A DNA stretch of 64,000 nucleotides from Bradyrhizobium sp. 186 (GCF_023101685.1 NZ_CP082164.1:434001-498000), one strand, 5' to 3'. Shown: positions 25,137 through 34,190, counted from the first letter of the stretch. A program made the numbers and translations. Notes: generated by a model from the sequence alone, not told the origin.

Positions 25137-26882
25137 TCAGGGCAATTCAGTCGCGGGCAGCGTGATGGTGAAGGTCGATCCCTTGCCGGGGCCGTCGCTC
25201 TCGGCGGTCACCTCGCCGCCATGCATGTCGATAATACGCTTGACGATGGAAAGCCCAAGCCCCGTCGAGCTCTCGCCGGCGGTCGGTTTTGCGGAAAGCC
25301 GCTGGAACCGGCCGAACAGCCGGCCGAGATCCTCCGGCGACAGTCCCGCGCCCTCGTCGCCGACACGGATGACGGTGTCGCTGCCTTCATGCGTGACCGC
25401 GACGCCGATGTTGCCGCCGATCGGGCTGTACTTGATGGCGTTGCTGATCAGATTGTCGATCGCCTCGCGGATGCGGTCGGTGTCGCACATGGTGACGATG
25501 TTGGATGGCGCCGTAACGCTGATCGCCTGCTGCTTGTTGACGGCGAGCGGCTGGTTGGCATCGGCGACCTCCTTGACCAGGGCTGCGACATCGACCGGCT
25601 CGCGGCGAATGGTGATGTCGAAGGCATCGGCCATCGCGTCCGAGATCAGATGATCGACCATCGTGGTCAGGCGCTTGGTGGCATCGCGGATGTGATCGAC
25701 CTGGGCGACCACGCCGCTGGACGACGCGCCGGTCGAGATCAGCTCCTTCAGCATCTCGGTGCGGCCGAGGATGACGCCGAGCGGGTTCTTGAGGTCGTGG
25801 GCGACGGTGCCGAGAATCTCGTTCTTGAAGCCGTTTGCGCGCTGCAGCCGCAGCCATTGTGCCGAGAGGCGCCGGTTGGCCTGCATCAGGGCGCGGGTGC
25901 GCTGCGCAACGCGGTCCTCGAGCTGCGTATTGGCGTCCTGGAGCTGCTGGTAGAGGATCACGTTGTCGAAGGCGATCGAGAGCCGGCTGGAGAAAATCTC
26001 GACCAGCGAGCGGTCGGTCTCGGACAGCTCGCGCTCGGCCTGGAGCAGCACCACGACCTCGCGGCCGCTGCCGGTGCGCAAATAGATCACGCTGCGGTGG
26101 TCGGCGAATTCGTTCTTGCGGCGCTGGAACGCGGCCTCCACCATGGCGCGCAATTCGGGGTCGAGCGCCTTTGACGACGTGGTGCCGATGAAGCGGCTGT
26201 AGCAGCCGCTGCCGGCGAGCACCGAGAGTTCGGGATCGATGCCGCCATTGTCGCGCAAGACCAGTATGCCGGCGCAATCGACATTGAGCAGCGAGGCGAG
26301 TTGGGTCAGCACGCCCTCGGCGAGGCGCTGCATCGACTTGAAGTCGTACAGCGTCGAGGCGGCATCGATGATGATCTCGAGCCCACGCCGCGTCTGCACC
26401 ATCCGCTCGAGCTGCTGGTAGGAGCGCAGCGCCGCAGTCAGCGAGGTGAACAGCTTGTCGGCGGTGAGCTCGGTCTTGGCCTTGTAGTCGTTGATGTCGT
26501 ACTGCACGATCACGCGCCGCTCGGGCGCTTGGCCGGGCTGGCCGGTGCGCAGGATGATGCGCACGGTCTCGTTCTTGAGCTCGTTGCGGATGAATTCGAC
26601 CAGCTCGAGGCCGGCGACATCCGTTTCCATGATGACGTCGAGCAGCACGGCGGCGATGTCGCTGTGCGCGGCCATCAGCTTGCGACCTTCGGCCGCGGAA
26701 TGGGCCGAGAGGATCTCCAGGCCCTGGCCGTTCAGGCTGTAGTCGGATAGCGCGAAGCGGGTGCCGTCATGCACGGCCGCATCGTCGTCGATGACGGCGA
26801 TCTTCCATTTACGGGTGTTGGTATCCTCCGACGCGGTACCGGTATCGTCGATCAGGTGGAGGACATCGTCCTGTTCGGCCAT
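25137..26882 (-). CDS. REC-DUF3369-histidine kinase hybrid
   Basis: A 581-residue soluble hybrid. Residues about 25-150 form a receiver domain (IAVIDDDAAVHDGTRFALSD, phospho-acceptor in AAVLLDVIMETD, lysine in DYKAKTEL). A DUF3369 domain follows (about 165-320; SMQRLAEGVLTQLASLLNVD). A coiled-coil linker leads to a histidine kinase with H-box VAHDLKNPLG (His about 362), N-box DNLISNAIKYSP and G-boxes. The gene overlaps the preceding kinase by 31 bp, implying tight coupling. The receiver could take phosphate from that membrane kinase. Confidence 0.93.
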   Translation of the reverse strand: MAEQDDVLHLIDDTGTASEDTNTRKWKIAVIDDDAAVHDGTRFALSDYSLNGQGLEILSAHSAAEGRKLMAAHSDIAAVLLDVIMETDVAGLELVEFIRNELKNETVRIILRTGQPGQAPERRVIVQYDINDYKAKTELTADKLFTSLTAALRSYQQLERMVQTRRGLEIIIDAASTLYDFKSMQRLAEGVLTQLASLLNVDCAGILVLRDNGGIDPELSVLAGSGCYSRFIGTTSSKALDPELRAMVEAAFQRRKNEFADHRSVIYLRTGSGREVVVLLQAERELSETDRSLVEIFSSRLSIAFDNVILYQQLQDANTQLEDRVAQRTRALMQANRRLSAQWLRLQRANGFKNEILGTVAHDLKNPLGVILGRTEMLKELISTGASSSGVVAQVDHIRDATKRLTTMVDHLISDAMADAFDITIRREPVDVAALVKEVADANQPLAVNKQQAISVTAPSNIVTMCDTDRIREAIDNLISNAIKYSPIGGNIGVAVTHEGSDTVIRVGDEGAGLSPEDLGRLFGRFQRLSAKPTAGESSTGLGLSIVKRIIDMHGGEVTAESDGPGKGSTFTITLPATELP

Positions 26883-28930
26883 TGAGAAGTCCCGTCACTC
26901 TCTGTGCTTTGCGCGCCGCCCTTGGCGAGGCGGGGCATGATAATGCGAAAAGTAGTGCCTTGTCCCAGCTTGGATTCCAGCATCATGCGACCGCCGAGCT
27001 GCTGGGTGACGAGGTTATAGACGATATGGAGGCCGAGTCCCGTGCCGCCTTCATTGCGCCGGGTGGTAAAGAAAGGGTCAAAGGCCTGGCGCTGCACGTC
27101 AGGGGTCATGCCGGCGCCGTCATCGGCGAAGCTGATCTCGATATCGTCGGCGCCGCGCGGCCGCGCCGAGATCGTGATCGTGCCGGCGCGCCCGTCGGCG
27201 AATGCGTGGTTGGCGGCATTGAGAAAGAGGTTGGTCAGGATCTGGCCGTAGGAGCCGGGATAGCCGTCGAGCAGGAGCCCCTCGGGCACGTCGACCTGGA
27301 GCGTGATCGGCGAGCGCTTCAGCACGGGGCGCAGGCTCGCGATGATCTGGTCGGTGGCTTCGCTCAATGAGAACTGCCGCCGCTCGGCGTGCGAGCGGTC
27401 GACCGCGACCTGCTTGAACGACTGGATCAGCTCGCCGGCGCGCTGGAGATTGGCGACGAGCTGTTGCGAGGCATCACGCGAGGACTGCACGAACTCCTCG
27501 AGCTGCGAGCGGCGCAGGCCGCCATCGCCCCTGAGCTGAGCTTCGAAGATCTCGCTGCGCCGTGCAAAACTGGATGCGACCGTCAGGCTGATGCCGATGG
27601 GGTTGTTGACCTCGTGGGCGACGCCGGCGACGAGGCCGCCGAGCGCTGCGAGCCGTTCGGCGTCGATCAGGTTCTGCTGCGCGGCGTTGAGCTCGAGCAG
27701 AGCGCTCTCGGCCTTTTCCTTGGACTCGCGCAGCTCGTCCTCGGTCTCGCGCTTGGCGATGGCGTTCTCGCGGAACACTTCCACCGCGCGCGCCATCGCG
27801 CCGACCTCGTCGCGCGCCGTGGTGCCCTGCACCTCGCGGTCGAGGTTACCGAGCGTGATCGCTCGCATCGATGCCATGATCTGCTGGAGCGGCAGCCGGA
27901 TCGACAGTGCGATCAGCACGCCGGCGGTGAGGATGATGCCGAGGAAGATCACCGCGATCGACAGCACCCGCCGCGAAATATCCGCCAGCGTGCGGTCAAA
28001 CGTCTCCTGCGCCTTCTGCTCGCGCTGGCGCATCTTGGTCGAGAGGTCGTCGATGGCGCCGATCGCCTCGGCCTGGCTGGCGTCGATGGTGTTGCGCAAC
28101 AGCTCGGTGCGGCTCGCAAGCTGTTCGGAGAGCCTTGCGAAGCCCTCGCGCAGCGCCGTGGTGCGGCTCGCGAGCTTCTGCAGCGCCATGCGCTGGAGGT
28201 CGTTGTCGGCGAGATCGAGCATGACCGGGACGGTCTTCTCGATCGTCTCGGTGTTGCGCCTCGCCTCGTCGGCTGCGGACTGCGACAGCGACAGATAGTA
28301 GGAATTCGCGGCCACCAGCATCGCGGTGAAGGCCTCGCGGGATTTGCCGAGCGATGGCCAGATCAGCGCGTCGCGGTGACCGGTGGCGCCTTCGATGATG
28401 GAATACAGGCCCGCCATGTCCTTGGCCGGGCCTTGCACCTGGTCCTCATACGTTTTTGCGATGGTCGCCTGCACGCCGCGCAGTTCGCCGAAACCGTTGA
28501 GGAAGCGGTCGGTGGTGCGCTCCAGCTCCTCGACCGAGCCTGAAAGCATCGGGTCCTTGGCGGCGCGGTTGGTCAGCGTGCCCAGCACCGCCTCGCGCAG
28601 CAGCAGGATCTCGGCGAACAGGTCCGGGCTCGGCTGGTTGATGTAGCGGTGGATCAGGTTCTGCAGCCGTCCGGTCTCGCTTTCGAGCAGCGCCAGGATC
28701 CGGTCGGATTCGCGCACCTGGCGGACGTCGTCCCAGGCCGAGCCCAGCACCTGCGTGCCGTTCCAGATCATCCCGACCAGCACCACCACCACGGCCGAGT
28801 TCAGCGCCGCGATCGACAGGATGCGCCAGCGAATCGGCACCGCCCGCAACACGCCGACGAGACGCGCGCGCAGCCGCCCGATCGGGCCGGGCGGCCTGTC
28901 TGCGTGCTCGCTGTGTCCAGGCGCGGCCAA
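26852..28930 (-). CDS. Membrane sensor histidine kinase with HAMP domain
   Basis: A 692-residue transmembrane kinase. One membrane helix near residues 35-57 and a second near 325-345 enclose a large helical periplasmic domain of about 270 residues. HAMP (about 345-400), a coiled coil, the H-box AGVAHEVNNPIG (His about 439) and an HATPase_c domain (NLFLNAANHAF; EGGTGLGLHIVYN) follow. It starts 6 bp after a DctP-like binding-protein gene, a layout typical of kinases that sense through a periplasmic binding protein. Confidence 0.93.
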   Translation of the reverse strand: MAAPGHSEHADRPPGPIGRLRARLVGVLRAVPIRWRILSIAALNSAVVVVLVGMIWNGTQVLGSAWDDVRQVRESDRILALLESETGRLQNLIHRYINQPSPDLFAEILLLREAVLGTLTNRAAKDPMLSGSVEELERTTDRFLNGFGELRGVQATIAKTYEDQVQGPAKDMAGLYSIIEGATGHRDALIWPSLGKSREAFTAMLVAANSYYLSLSQSAADEARRNTETIEKTVPVMLDLADNDLQRMALQKLASRTTALREGFARLSEQLASRTELLRNTIDASQAEAIGAIDDLSTKMRQREQKAQETFDRTLADISRRVLSIAVIFLGIILTAGVLIALSIRLPLQQIMASMRAITLGNLDREVQGTTARDEVGAMARAVEVFRENAIAKRETEDELRESKEKAESALLELNAAQQNLIDAERLAALGGLVAGVAHEVNNPIGISLTVASSFARRSEIFEAQLRGDGGLRRSQLEEFVQSSRDASQQLVANLQRAGELIQSFKQVAVDRSHAERRQFSLSEATDQIIASLRPVLKRSPITLQVDVPEGLLLDGYPGSYGQILTNLFLNAANHAFADGRAGTITISARPRGADDIEISFADDGAGMTPDVQRQAFDPFFTTRRNEGGTGLGLHIVYNLVTQQLGGRMMLESKLGQGTTFRIIMPRLAKGGAQSTESDGTSQWPNRTMSST

Positions 28931-28936
28931 CTAAAC

Positions 28937-29473
28937 TCACTCCGTCTTGCGAATGCGCTCGATCAGCGCGGCCGCGGCGGCATCCCGCGCGGCCTTGGCG
29001 TAGATCGGCGCCATCGCGTCCTCGAACGGCTTGCGATCGATGTCCCGGACGATGGTGACGCCGGCGGCCTGCGCCTTGCGCTGCGACTGCTCCTCGAGGT
29101 CGCGCCATTTCTCGCGCATGAAGCGGCTGGAGCGAGCCGCAGCCTCCCGAAAGATCTGCTGGTCGTCCACTGAGAGGCTCCGCCAGGGCTTGAGCGAGAT
29201 CACCAGCACCTCAGGGCTCGTTTCCTTCTCCTCGCCGAGCTGGCGGGAGTGAAACACCTTGATCTCGTGCCGGCCGCCGGTGCGATCGGCGATCAGGGCG
29301 CCCATGTAGCGCAGCGCCTGCACGGTCGGGTAATCCTCGGTCTGGGTGTCGGCAGCGCGGAACTCGCGCGCAACGGCGCCCGTCGCGCAGATGGCCATCG
29401 CACATTTGGCGAACAGAAGCGCGACGAACACCATCCCGGTTCGCGAGAGTTCGGCACGGTTCAACACTGGCAC
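28937..29473 (-). CDS. DctP-like periplasmic binding protein with large internal deletion
   Basis: A 178-residue protein whose ends match TRAP-type DctP binding proteins but whose middle is missing. After a signal peptide, REFRAADTQTEDYPTVQALR and KVFHSRQLGEEKET match the first lobe. Then SPEVLVISLKPWRSLSVDDQ and the helical tail match the last third. About 140 residues that would form the ligand pocket are absent, without a frameshift. GTG at 29473 is chosen for the AAGGGG site 6 nt upstream. It heads the kinase operon, so it may once have been, or still be, an accessory sensor subunit. It could also be a decaying pseudogene. Confidence 0.75.
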   Translation of the reverse strand: MPVLNRAELSRTGMVFVALLFAKCAMAICATGAVAREFRAADTQTEDYPTVQALRYMGALIADRTGGRHEIKVFHSRQLGEEKETSPEVLVISLKPWRSLSVDDQQIFREAAARSSRFMREKWRDLEEQSQRKAQAAGVTIVRDIDRKPFEDAMAPIYAKAARDAAAAALIERIRKTE

Positions 29474-29675
29474 ACTCAACCCCTTAGTGGTGGAGTCTAT
29501 GGCGGACCCAAAAGGTTCAATGCAATCTAGCAGATGGTCGAGGGAAGGCCATCCCGCCCCGTCCCGCGGGTTGATTGTGCGGCGCGACCAACCCTCATTC
29601 CCGGTTGAAACCGCAAATGCCGCGCCTTAAGCAGGGTATGGTCGCCTTTTGCCGCGCGACACGGGAATAGCCATC

Positions 29676-31001
29676 GTGACTTCAGCCTTGCGCCTTTTGC
29701 AGGTCGTTGCCGCTTCCGCGGCCCTCGCATTGGGCTGTCAGGCCCGCGCCGCCACCGACATCATGCTGTGGCACGCCATGTCGGGGGAGCTTGGCCGGCA
29801 GTTGGAGAAGCTGACCTCCGACTTCAACGCCTCGCAATCCGATTACCGGATCGTGCCGAGCTACAAGGGCAACTACACCGAGACGGTGACGGCAGCGATC
29901 TTCGCCTTCCGTTCGCGCAGCCAGCCCGCGATCGTCCAGGTCAACGAGGTCGCCACTGCCACGATGACGGCGGCCAAGGGCGCGATCTATCCCGTGTTCA
30001 GCATGATGCGGGATATGAACGAGCCGTTCTCGCTCAATGATTACCTTCCCGCGGTTTCCGGCTACTACACCGATGCGGCCGGCAATCTGCTGTCCTTCCC
30101 GTTCAACTCGTCGACGCCGATCCTCTATTACAACAAGACCATGTTCCGCGATGCGGGCCTCGATCCGGAGAAACCGCCGAAGACCTGGCCCGAGCTTGGC
30201 GCCGCCGCAAAACGCCTGCGCGACCGCGGCGCCGCGTGCGGCTTCACCACGTCCTGGCCGTCCTGGATCCATGTCGAAAATCTCTCCGCTTTCCACAATC
30301 TGCCGCTCGCGACCCGCGCCAACGGCTTTGCCGCGCTCGATGCGGAGTTGACCATCAACAACCCTGTCGTCGTGCATCACGTCGCCCAGCTTGGCGAGTG
30401 GCAGAAGAGCAAGCTGTTCGACTATAGCGGTCGCGGGCAAAGCGCCGAGCCGCGCTTCCAGAACGGCGAATGCGGCATCTTCATCGGCTCCTCGGCGACG
30501 CGCGCCGACATCAAGGCGAATTCCAAGTTCGAGATCGGCTACGGCATGATGCCGTATTGGCCCGACGTGAAGGACGCGCCGCAGAACTCGATCATCGGCG
30601 GCGCCACGCTGTGGGTGCTGCGCGACCGGCCGCGCGAGGAATACAAGGGCGTGGCGCGGTTCTTCGCCTATCTGTCGCAACCCGGCGTGCAGGCGGCCTG
30701 GCATCAGAACACCGGCTACCTGCCGATCACCCGCGCCGCGTTCGAGCTGACGCGCGCGCAGGGCTTTTACGAACGCAACCCGGGCTCGGCGATCTCGTTC
30801 GAGGAGGTCACGCTGCATCCGCCGACGGAGAACTCCAAGGGCATCCGGCTCGGCTCGTTCGTGCTGATCCGCGGCGCGATCGAGGACGAGCTGGAGCAGG
30901 CCTTTTCCGGCAAGAAGGCGGCGCAGGCCGCGCTCGATTCCGCGGTCGAACGCGGCAACAAGCTGCTGCGCCAGTTCGAGCGCGCCAGCCCGGATCGGTA
31001 G
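29676..31001 (+). CDS. UgpB-like sn-glycerol-3-phosphate binding protein, orphan
   Basis: A periplasmic binding protein of about 441 residues of the SBP_bac_1 class, closest in pattern to UgpB: IMLWHAMSGELGRQLEKL, FNSSTPILYYNKTMFRDAG, WPSWIHVENLSAFHNLP, IIGGATLWVLRDRP and HQNTGYLPITRAAFEL. It has a Sec signal peptide. The GTG at 29676 gives a normal signal; a TTG at 29649 would add nine residues. No ugpA, ugpE or ugpC gene is adjacent, so it must use transporter parts encoded elsewhere, or has a different role. It is divergent from the DctP-like gene. Confidence 0.88.
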   Translation: MTSALRLLQVVAASAALALGCQARAATDIMLWHAMSGELGRQLEKLTSDFNASQSDYRIVPSYKGNYTETVTAAIFAFRSRSQPAIVQVNEVATATMTAAKGAIYPVFSMMRDMNEPFSLNDYLPAVSGYYTDAAGNLLSFPFNSSTPILYYNKTMFRDAGLDPEKPPKTWPELGAAAKRLRDRGAACGFTTSWPSWIHVENLSAFHNLPLATRANGFAALDAELTINNPVVVHHVAQLGEWQKSKLFDYSGRGQSAEPRFQNGECGIFIGSSATRADIKANSKFEIGYGMMPYWPDVKDAPQNSIIGGATLWVLRDRPREEYKGVARFFAYLSQPGVQAAWHQNTGYLPITRAAFELTRAQGFYERNPGSAISFEEVTLHPPTENSKGIRLGSFVLIRGAIEDELEQAFSGKKAAQAALDSAVERGNKLLRQFERASPDR

Positions 31002-31038
31002 CAGCATGTTTAGACCGGGTCGCAGCCGTGTTGTAGGT

Positions 31039-31162
31039 GCGCTTCCTCTCCCGCTTGCGGGAGAGGGCTGGGGTGAGGGTGCCTCCGCAATCGATGACCC
31101 CCGTGGGGACAGAACCCTCACCCGCGCCTTCGGCGCGACCTCTCCCGCAAGCGGGAGAGGTG
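31039..31162. repeat. Family A palindromic intergenic repeat, copy 4
   Basis: CCTCTCCCGCTTGCGGGAGA and CCTCTCCCGCAAGCGGGAGA are the outer arms; the inner stem is CGCGCCTTCGGCGCG. It lies between the UgpB-like gene and the APH-fold gene, both on the plus strand. Confidence 0.85.
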
Positions 31163-31220
31163 CACCACCTTCTCGGCATGCACCGAATCGCCCAAAACCG
31201 CCTTGCACGAGCGAGCGCGG

Positions 31221-32189
31221 ATGAGGAACGTTCCAACGCGAGAACTACCGGCTTTCGCCGACGCGGAGAGCTTTCGTGCCTGGCGCTCCGATCCGGCGCG
31301 ATGGCTGCCGATTGCAATCGACATCGCCCGCAGCCATGGTCTCGACGGCGGCTCGCCGCATGCGTTTGCGACCGGCACCAATCTCGTCGTCGGCCTCAAT
31401 GACGGGCTGATCCTGAAAATCTTCCCGCCGCTGTTGCGCGCGCAGTTCGTCTCCGAGCGCGGCTCGCTGAGGCAGCTTGCAGGCCGCCTTCATCTGCCGA
31501 TTCCCGAGATCGTCGCGGAAGGCGAGCGCGACGGCTGGCCTTATCTGGTCATCACGCGCCTTGCCGGTACGCTCGGCTCGGAGGTTTGGCCGCAGCTCGC
31601 GGAAGACCAGAAAGAGCGTCTGCTGCGCCAGATCGGCGAGACCATCGCGGCTGTGCAGTGTGCGCCCCTCGGTCCGCTCGCGAGCATCGAGCCGCGCTGG
31701 GACGAATTCATGCGCGGGCAGATGGCGGGTTGCCGCGCGCGCCACGCCCGCCTCGGTCTTGCGCCGAAATTTCTCGCCGGCCTCGACGATCTCCTGCGCG
31801 ACGCGGCCGAGCTCATCCCTGTGAATGCGCCGCCGGTGATTCTGGTCGGCGAGTACATCCCCCAGAATTTTCTGCTCGCCTGCCGTGACCGCGACTGGTC
31901 GCTCGCCGGCCTGTTCGACTTCGGCGACGTGCTGACGGGGTGGCGCGATTACGACCTGCTCGGTCCGAGCGCCTTCATGGCGGCGGGCCGTCCGGGCCGC
32001 GTGCGCAGCCTGCTCGAAGGTTTTGGCTATTCCAGGCCGGACTACGCGCTGAAGCGCCGGCTGATGGCCCTGATGCTGCTGCATCGCGCCAGCGACCTCA
32101 ACAGCCACATCTGCATCGAGGGCTGGCAGGACAAGGCGAACGATCTCGTCGAGCTTCAGGAGTTGATCTGGCCGGGGCGAGCGGCCTGA
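31221..32189 (+). CDS. APH-fold (aminoglycoside phosphotransferase-like) protein with altered catalytic loop
   Basis: A 322-residue protein kinase-like/APH fold protein. The N-lobe (GTNLVVGLNDGLILKIFPPL) holds the ATP-lysine, and the metal-binding DFG equivalent is LFDFGDVLTGWRDYDLLGP. The expected HGDLxxxN catalytic loop reads VGEYIPQNFLL: the usual histidine and aspartate are replaced by glycine and glutamate, with the asparagine kept. It may therefore be catalytically weak or have a different substrate. The name should not be taken as evidence of antibiotic resistance. ATG at 31221 is preferred to a TTG at 31203. Confidence 0.75.
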   Translation: MRNVPTRELPAFADAESFRAWRSDPARWLPIAIDIARSHGLDGGSPHAFATGTNLVVGLNDGLILKIFPPLLRAQFVSERGSLRQLAGRLHLPIPEIVAEGERDGWPYLVITRLAGTLGSEVWPQLAEDQKERLLRQIGETIAAVQCAPLGPLASIEPRWDEFMRGQMAGCRARHARLGLAPKFLAGLDDLLRDAAELIPVNAPPVILVGEYIPQNFLLACRDRDWSLAGLFDFGDVLTGWRDYDLLGPSAFMAAGRPGRVRSLLEGFGYSRPDYALKRRLMALMLLHRASDLNSHICIEGWQDKANDLVELQELIWPGRAA

Positions 32190-32390
32190 CCATCGCGCGA
32201 CTAGCCGGGCCTGCGCCCAGCGGCGGGATGCTCAATTCCGGGACGCTCAATTTTTCAGCTTACTTTTGAGGCAAAATCGTCTCTTTGTATGCAATATCAG
32301 GGGCTGCCTGGAGAGTGTCCAGATGCTCCCGTGCCAGAATAATTATTGGAAATCAAAAGTTTAAGGTCCTTGTAAGCCCTCATTAAGCTT

Positions 32391-32406
32391 TGGCACGAAC
32401 CTTGCG
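32391..32406 (+). promoter_or_regulatory. Sigma-54 (-24/-12) promoter of the ureide transporter operon
   Basis: TGGCACGAACCTTGCG matches the RpoN consensus TGGCACG-N4-TTGC. The invariant GG (32392-32393) and GC (32404-32405) are separated by exactly 10 nt. It lies 42 nt upstream of the binding-protein ATG, leaving a leader of about 30 nt. It implies enhancer-dependent transcription, most simply NtrC control under nitrogen limitation. An inverted repeat CTGGAGAGTGTCCAG at 32308-32322 is a possible but unproven activator site. Confidence 0.85.
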
Positions 32407-32447
32407 AATCCAGTTCCAACCAGAAACTTTTGTGTTGGAGCCATTTC

Positions 32448-34070
32448 ATGAAGCGCCGCGATTTCCTCAAGTCCGTCTCCGGATTGGCCGCTGGCGCGGC
32501 GCTTCCGGCCATGCCGTCGGTGATCTCCTCCGCCAAGGCTGATGCGCGCTCCGAGACGCTGCTGATCGTCTCCGAGGGAGGCCCCAACAATCTCGACATC
32601 CACGGCGTCGGCACCAACGTGCCCGGCTATGAAGTGTCCTGGAATTGCTACGACCGTCTGATCAGCCACGAGATGAAGAGCGGTCCCGGCGGCGTGCCCT
32701 ATTACGACCGCGACAAGTTCAAGGGCGAGCTCGCCGAGGACATGAAGATCGACGACATGTCGGTCACCTTCAAGCTGAAGAAGAACGCCAAATTCCACGA
32801 CGGCACGCCTGTCACCGCCAAGGACGTCAAATGGTCGCTCGATCGCGCGGTGAGCGTCGGCGGCTTCCCGACCTTCCAGATGAGCGCGGGCTCACTCACA
32901 AAGCCCGAGCAGTTCGTCGTGGTCGACGACAACACGGTGCGGGTTGATTTCGCGAAGCAGGATCGGCTCACGATTCCTGACCTCGCTGTGATCGTGCCTT
33001 GCATCGTCAATTCCGAACTCGTGAAGAAGAACGCCAGCGAGAAAGATCCCTGGGGTCTTGAATTCACAAAGCAGCAGACCGCGGGCTCCGGCGCCTACAA
33101 GGTGACGAAGTGGACCGCCGGTACCGAAGTGATCATGGAACGCAACGAGGATTGGGTCGGTGGTCCCTTGCCGAAGATCAAGCGCGTGATCTGGCGCATG
33201 GTGCCGCAGGCCGGCAATCGTCGGGCGCTGCTGGAGCGCGGCGACGCCGACATCTCCTACGAATTGCCGTTCAAGGATTTCCAGGAGATGAAGGCGAGCG
33301 GCAAGCTCAACGTGGTGTCGCTGCCGTTTTCCAACGGCATCCAGTATATCGGCATGAACGTCACCAAGCCGCCGTTCGACAATGTGAAGGTGCGGCAGGC
33401 CATCGCCTATGCGTTGCCGTACCAGAAGATCATGGACGCGGTGCTGTTTGGCCTCGGCAATCCCATGTTCGGCGCGGCCAAGGACAAGGCCACCGAAGTC
33501 GCCTGGCCGCAGCAGCACAAGTACAACACCGACATGGAGAAAGCGAAGGCGCTGCTGGCAGAAGCGGGCTACGCCAACGGTTTCGAGACCACGATCTCGT
33601 TCGACCTCAATTTCGCCGGCGTCAACGAGCCGCTCTGCATCCTCGTGCAGGAGAGCCTCGCCCAGCTCGGCATCAAGACCACAATCAACAAGGTGCCCGG
33701 CGCCAACTGGCGCACCGAGTTGAACAAGAAGGAAATGCCGCTGTTCACCAACGTGTTCTCGGGCTGGCTCGATTACCCCGAGTACTTCTTCTACTGGTGC
33801 TATCACGGCAACAATTCCGTCTTCAACACCATGAGCTACAAGTCGGCGGAGATGGACAAGCTGATCGACGGCGCCCGCAACGCCGCCGCGACCGGCGACA
33901 TGGCGACCTACGACACCGACGTGAAAGGCTTCGTCGATCTCGCTTACGCCGACGCTCCGCGCATTCCGCTGTACCAGCCCTTCGTCAACGTCGCGATGCA
34001 GAAGAACATCAGCGGTTACCAATACTGGTTCCACCGCCGCCTGGATTATCGCGCGATGGCGAAGGGGTGA
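32448..34070 (+). CDS. Peptide/nickel-type ABC transporter binding protein (Tat-exported)
   Basis: A 540-residue SBP_bac_5 protein (DppA/OppA class), the substrate-capturing part of the ABC system that follows. It has a twin-arginine signal (MKRRDFLKSVSG). Family blocks include AKFHDGTPVTAKDVKWSLDR, AGSGAYKVTKWTAGTEV, FDNVKVRQAIAYALPYQKIM and the C-terminal APRIPLYQPFVNVAMQKN. The ATG at 32448 fits both the Tat signal and the sigma-54 promoter just upstream. Together with the downstream amidase genes it probably binds a ureide or amide nitrogen compound rather than a peptide; that is inference from context. Confidence 0.92.
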   Translation: MKRRDFLKSVSGLAAGAALPAMPSVISSAKADARSETLLIVSEGGPNNLDIHGVGTNVPGYEVSWNCYDRLISHEMKSGPGGVPYYDRDKFKGELAEDMKIDDMSVTFKLKKNAKFHDGTPVTAKDVKWSLDRAVSVGGFPTFQMSAGSLTKPEQFVVVDDNTVRVDFAKQDRLTIPDLAVIVPCIVNSELVKKNASEKDPWGLEFTKQQTAGSGAYKVTKWTAGTEVIMERNEDWVGGPLPKIKRVIWRMVPQAGNRRALLERGDADISYELPFKDFQEMKASGKLNVVSLPFSNGIQYIGMNVTKPPFDNVKVRQAIAYALPYQKIMDAVLFGLGNPMFGAAKDKATEVAWPQQHKYNTDMEKAKALLAEAGYANGFETTISFDLNFAGVNEPLCILVQESLAQLGIKTTINKVPGANWRTELNKKEMPLFTNVFSGWLDYPEYFFYWCYHGNNSVFNTMSYKSAEMDKLIDGARNAAATGDMATYDTDVKGFVDLAYADAPRIPLYQPFVNVAMQKNISGYQYWFHRRLDYRAMAKG

Positions 34071-34082
34071 GACGGGCGGGGC

Positions 34083-34172
34083 GAATGGTGAGTGGCGAAT
34101 AGCGAATAGGGCCTAGTGAATGGACACACACGATCGAAATCATCTACTCGCCATTCGCTATTCGCTATTCGC
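34083..34172. repeat. Family G palindromic repeat
   Basis: GAATGGTGAGTGGCGAATAG and ATTCGCTATTCGC-type segments face each other (GCGAATAGCGAATAG at the left, CTATTCGCTATTCGC at the right). It fills the gap between the binding-protein and first permease genes, so the operon mRNA carries a strong hairpin there. Unlike the other families it is AT-richer than its surroundings. Confidence 0.75.
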
Positions 34173-34190
34173 GCGCGAGGAACGAGCGCC

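Noticed and set aside
24156..26174. Plus-strand frame of about 670 codons opposite the response regulator and hybrid kinase
   Set aside because: It is antisense to clear REC and kinase motifs and starts in a repeat.
31221..32189. Aminoglycoside resistance gene
   Set aside because: The catalytic His and Asp are replaced and no resistance-subfamily motif is seen; only the fold is supported.
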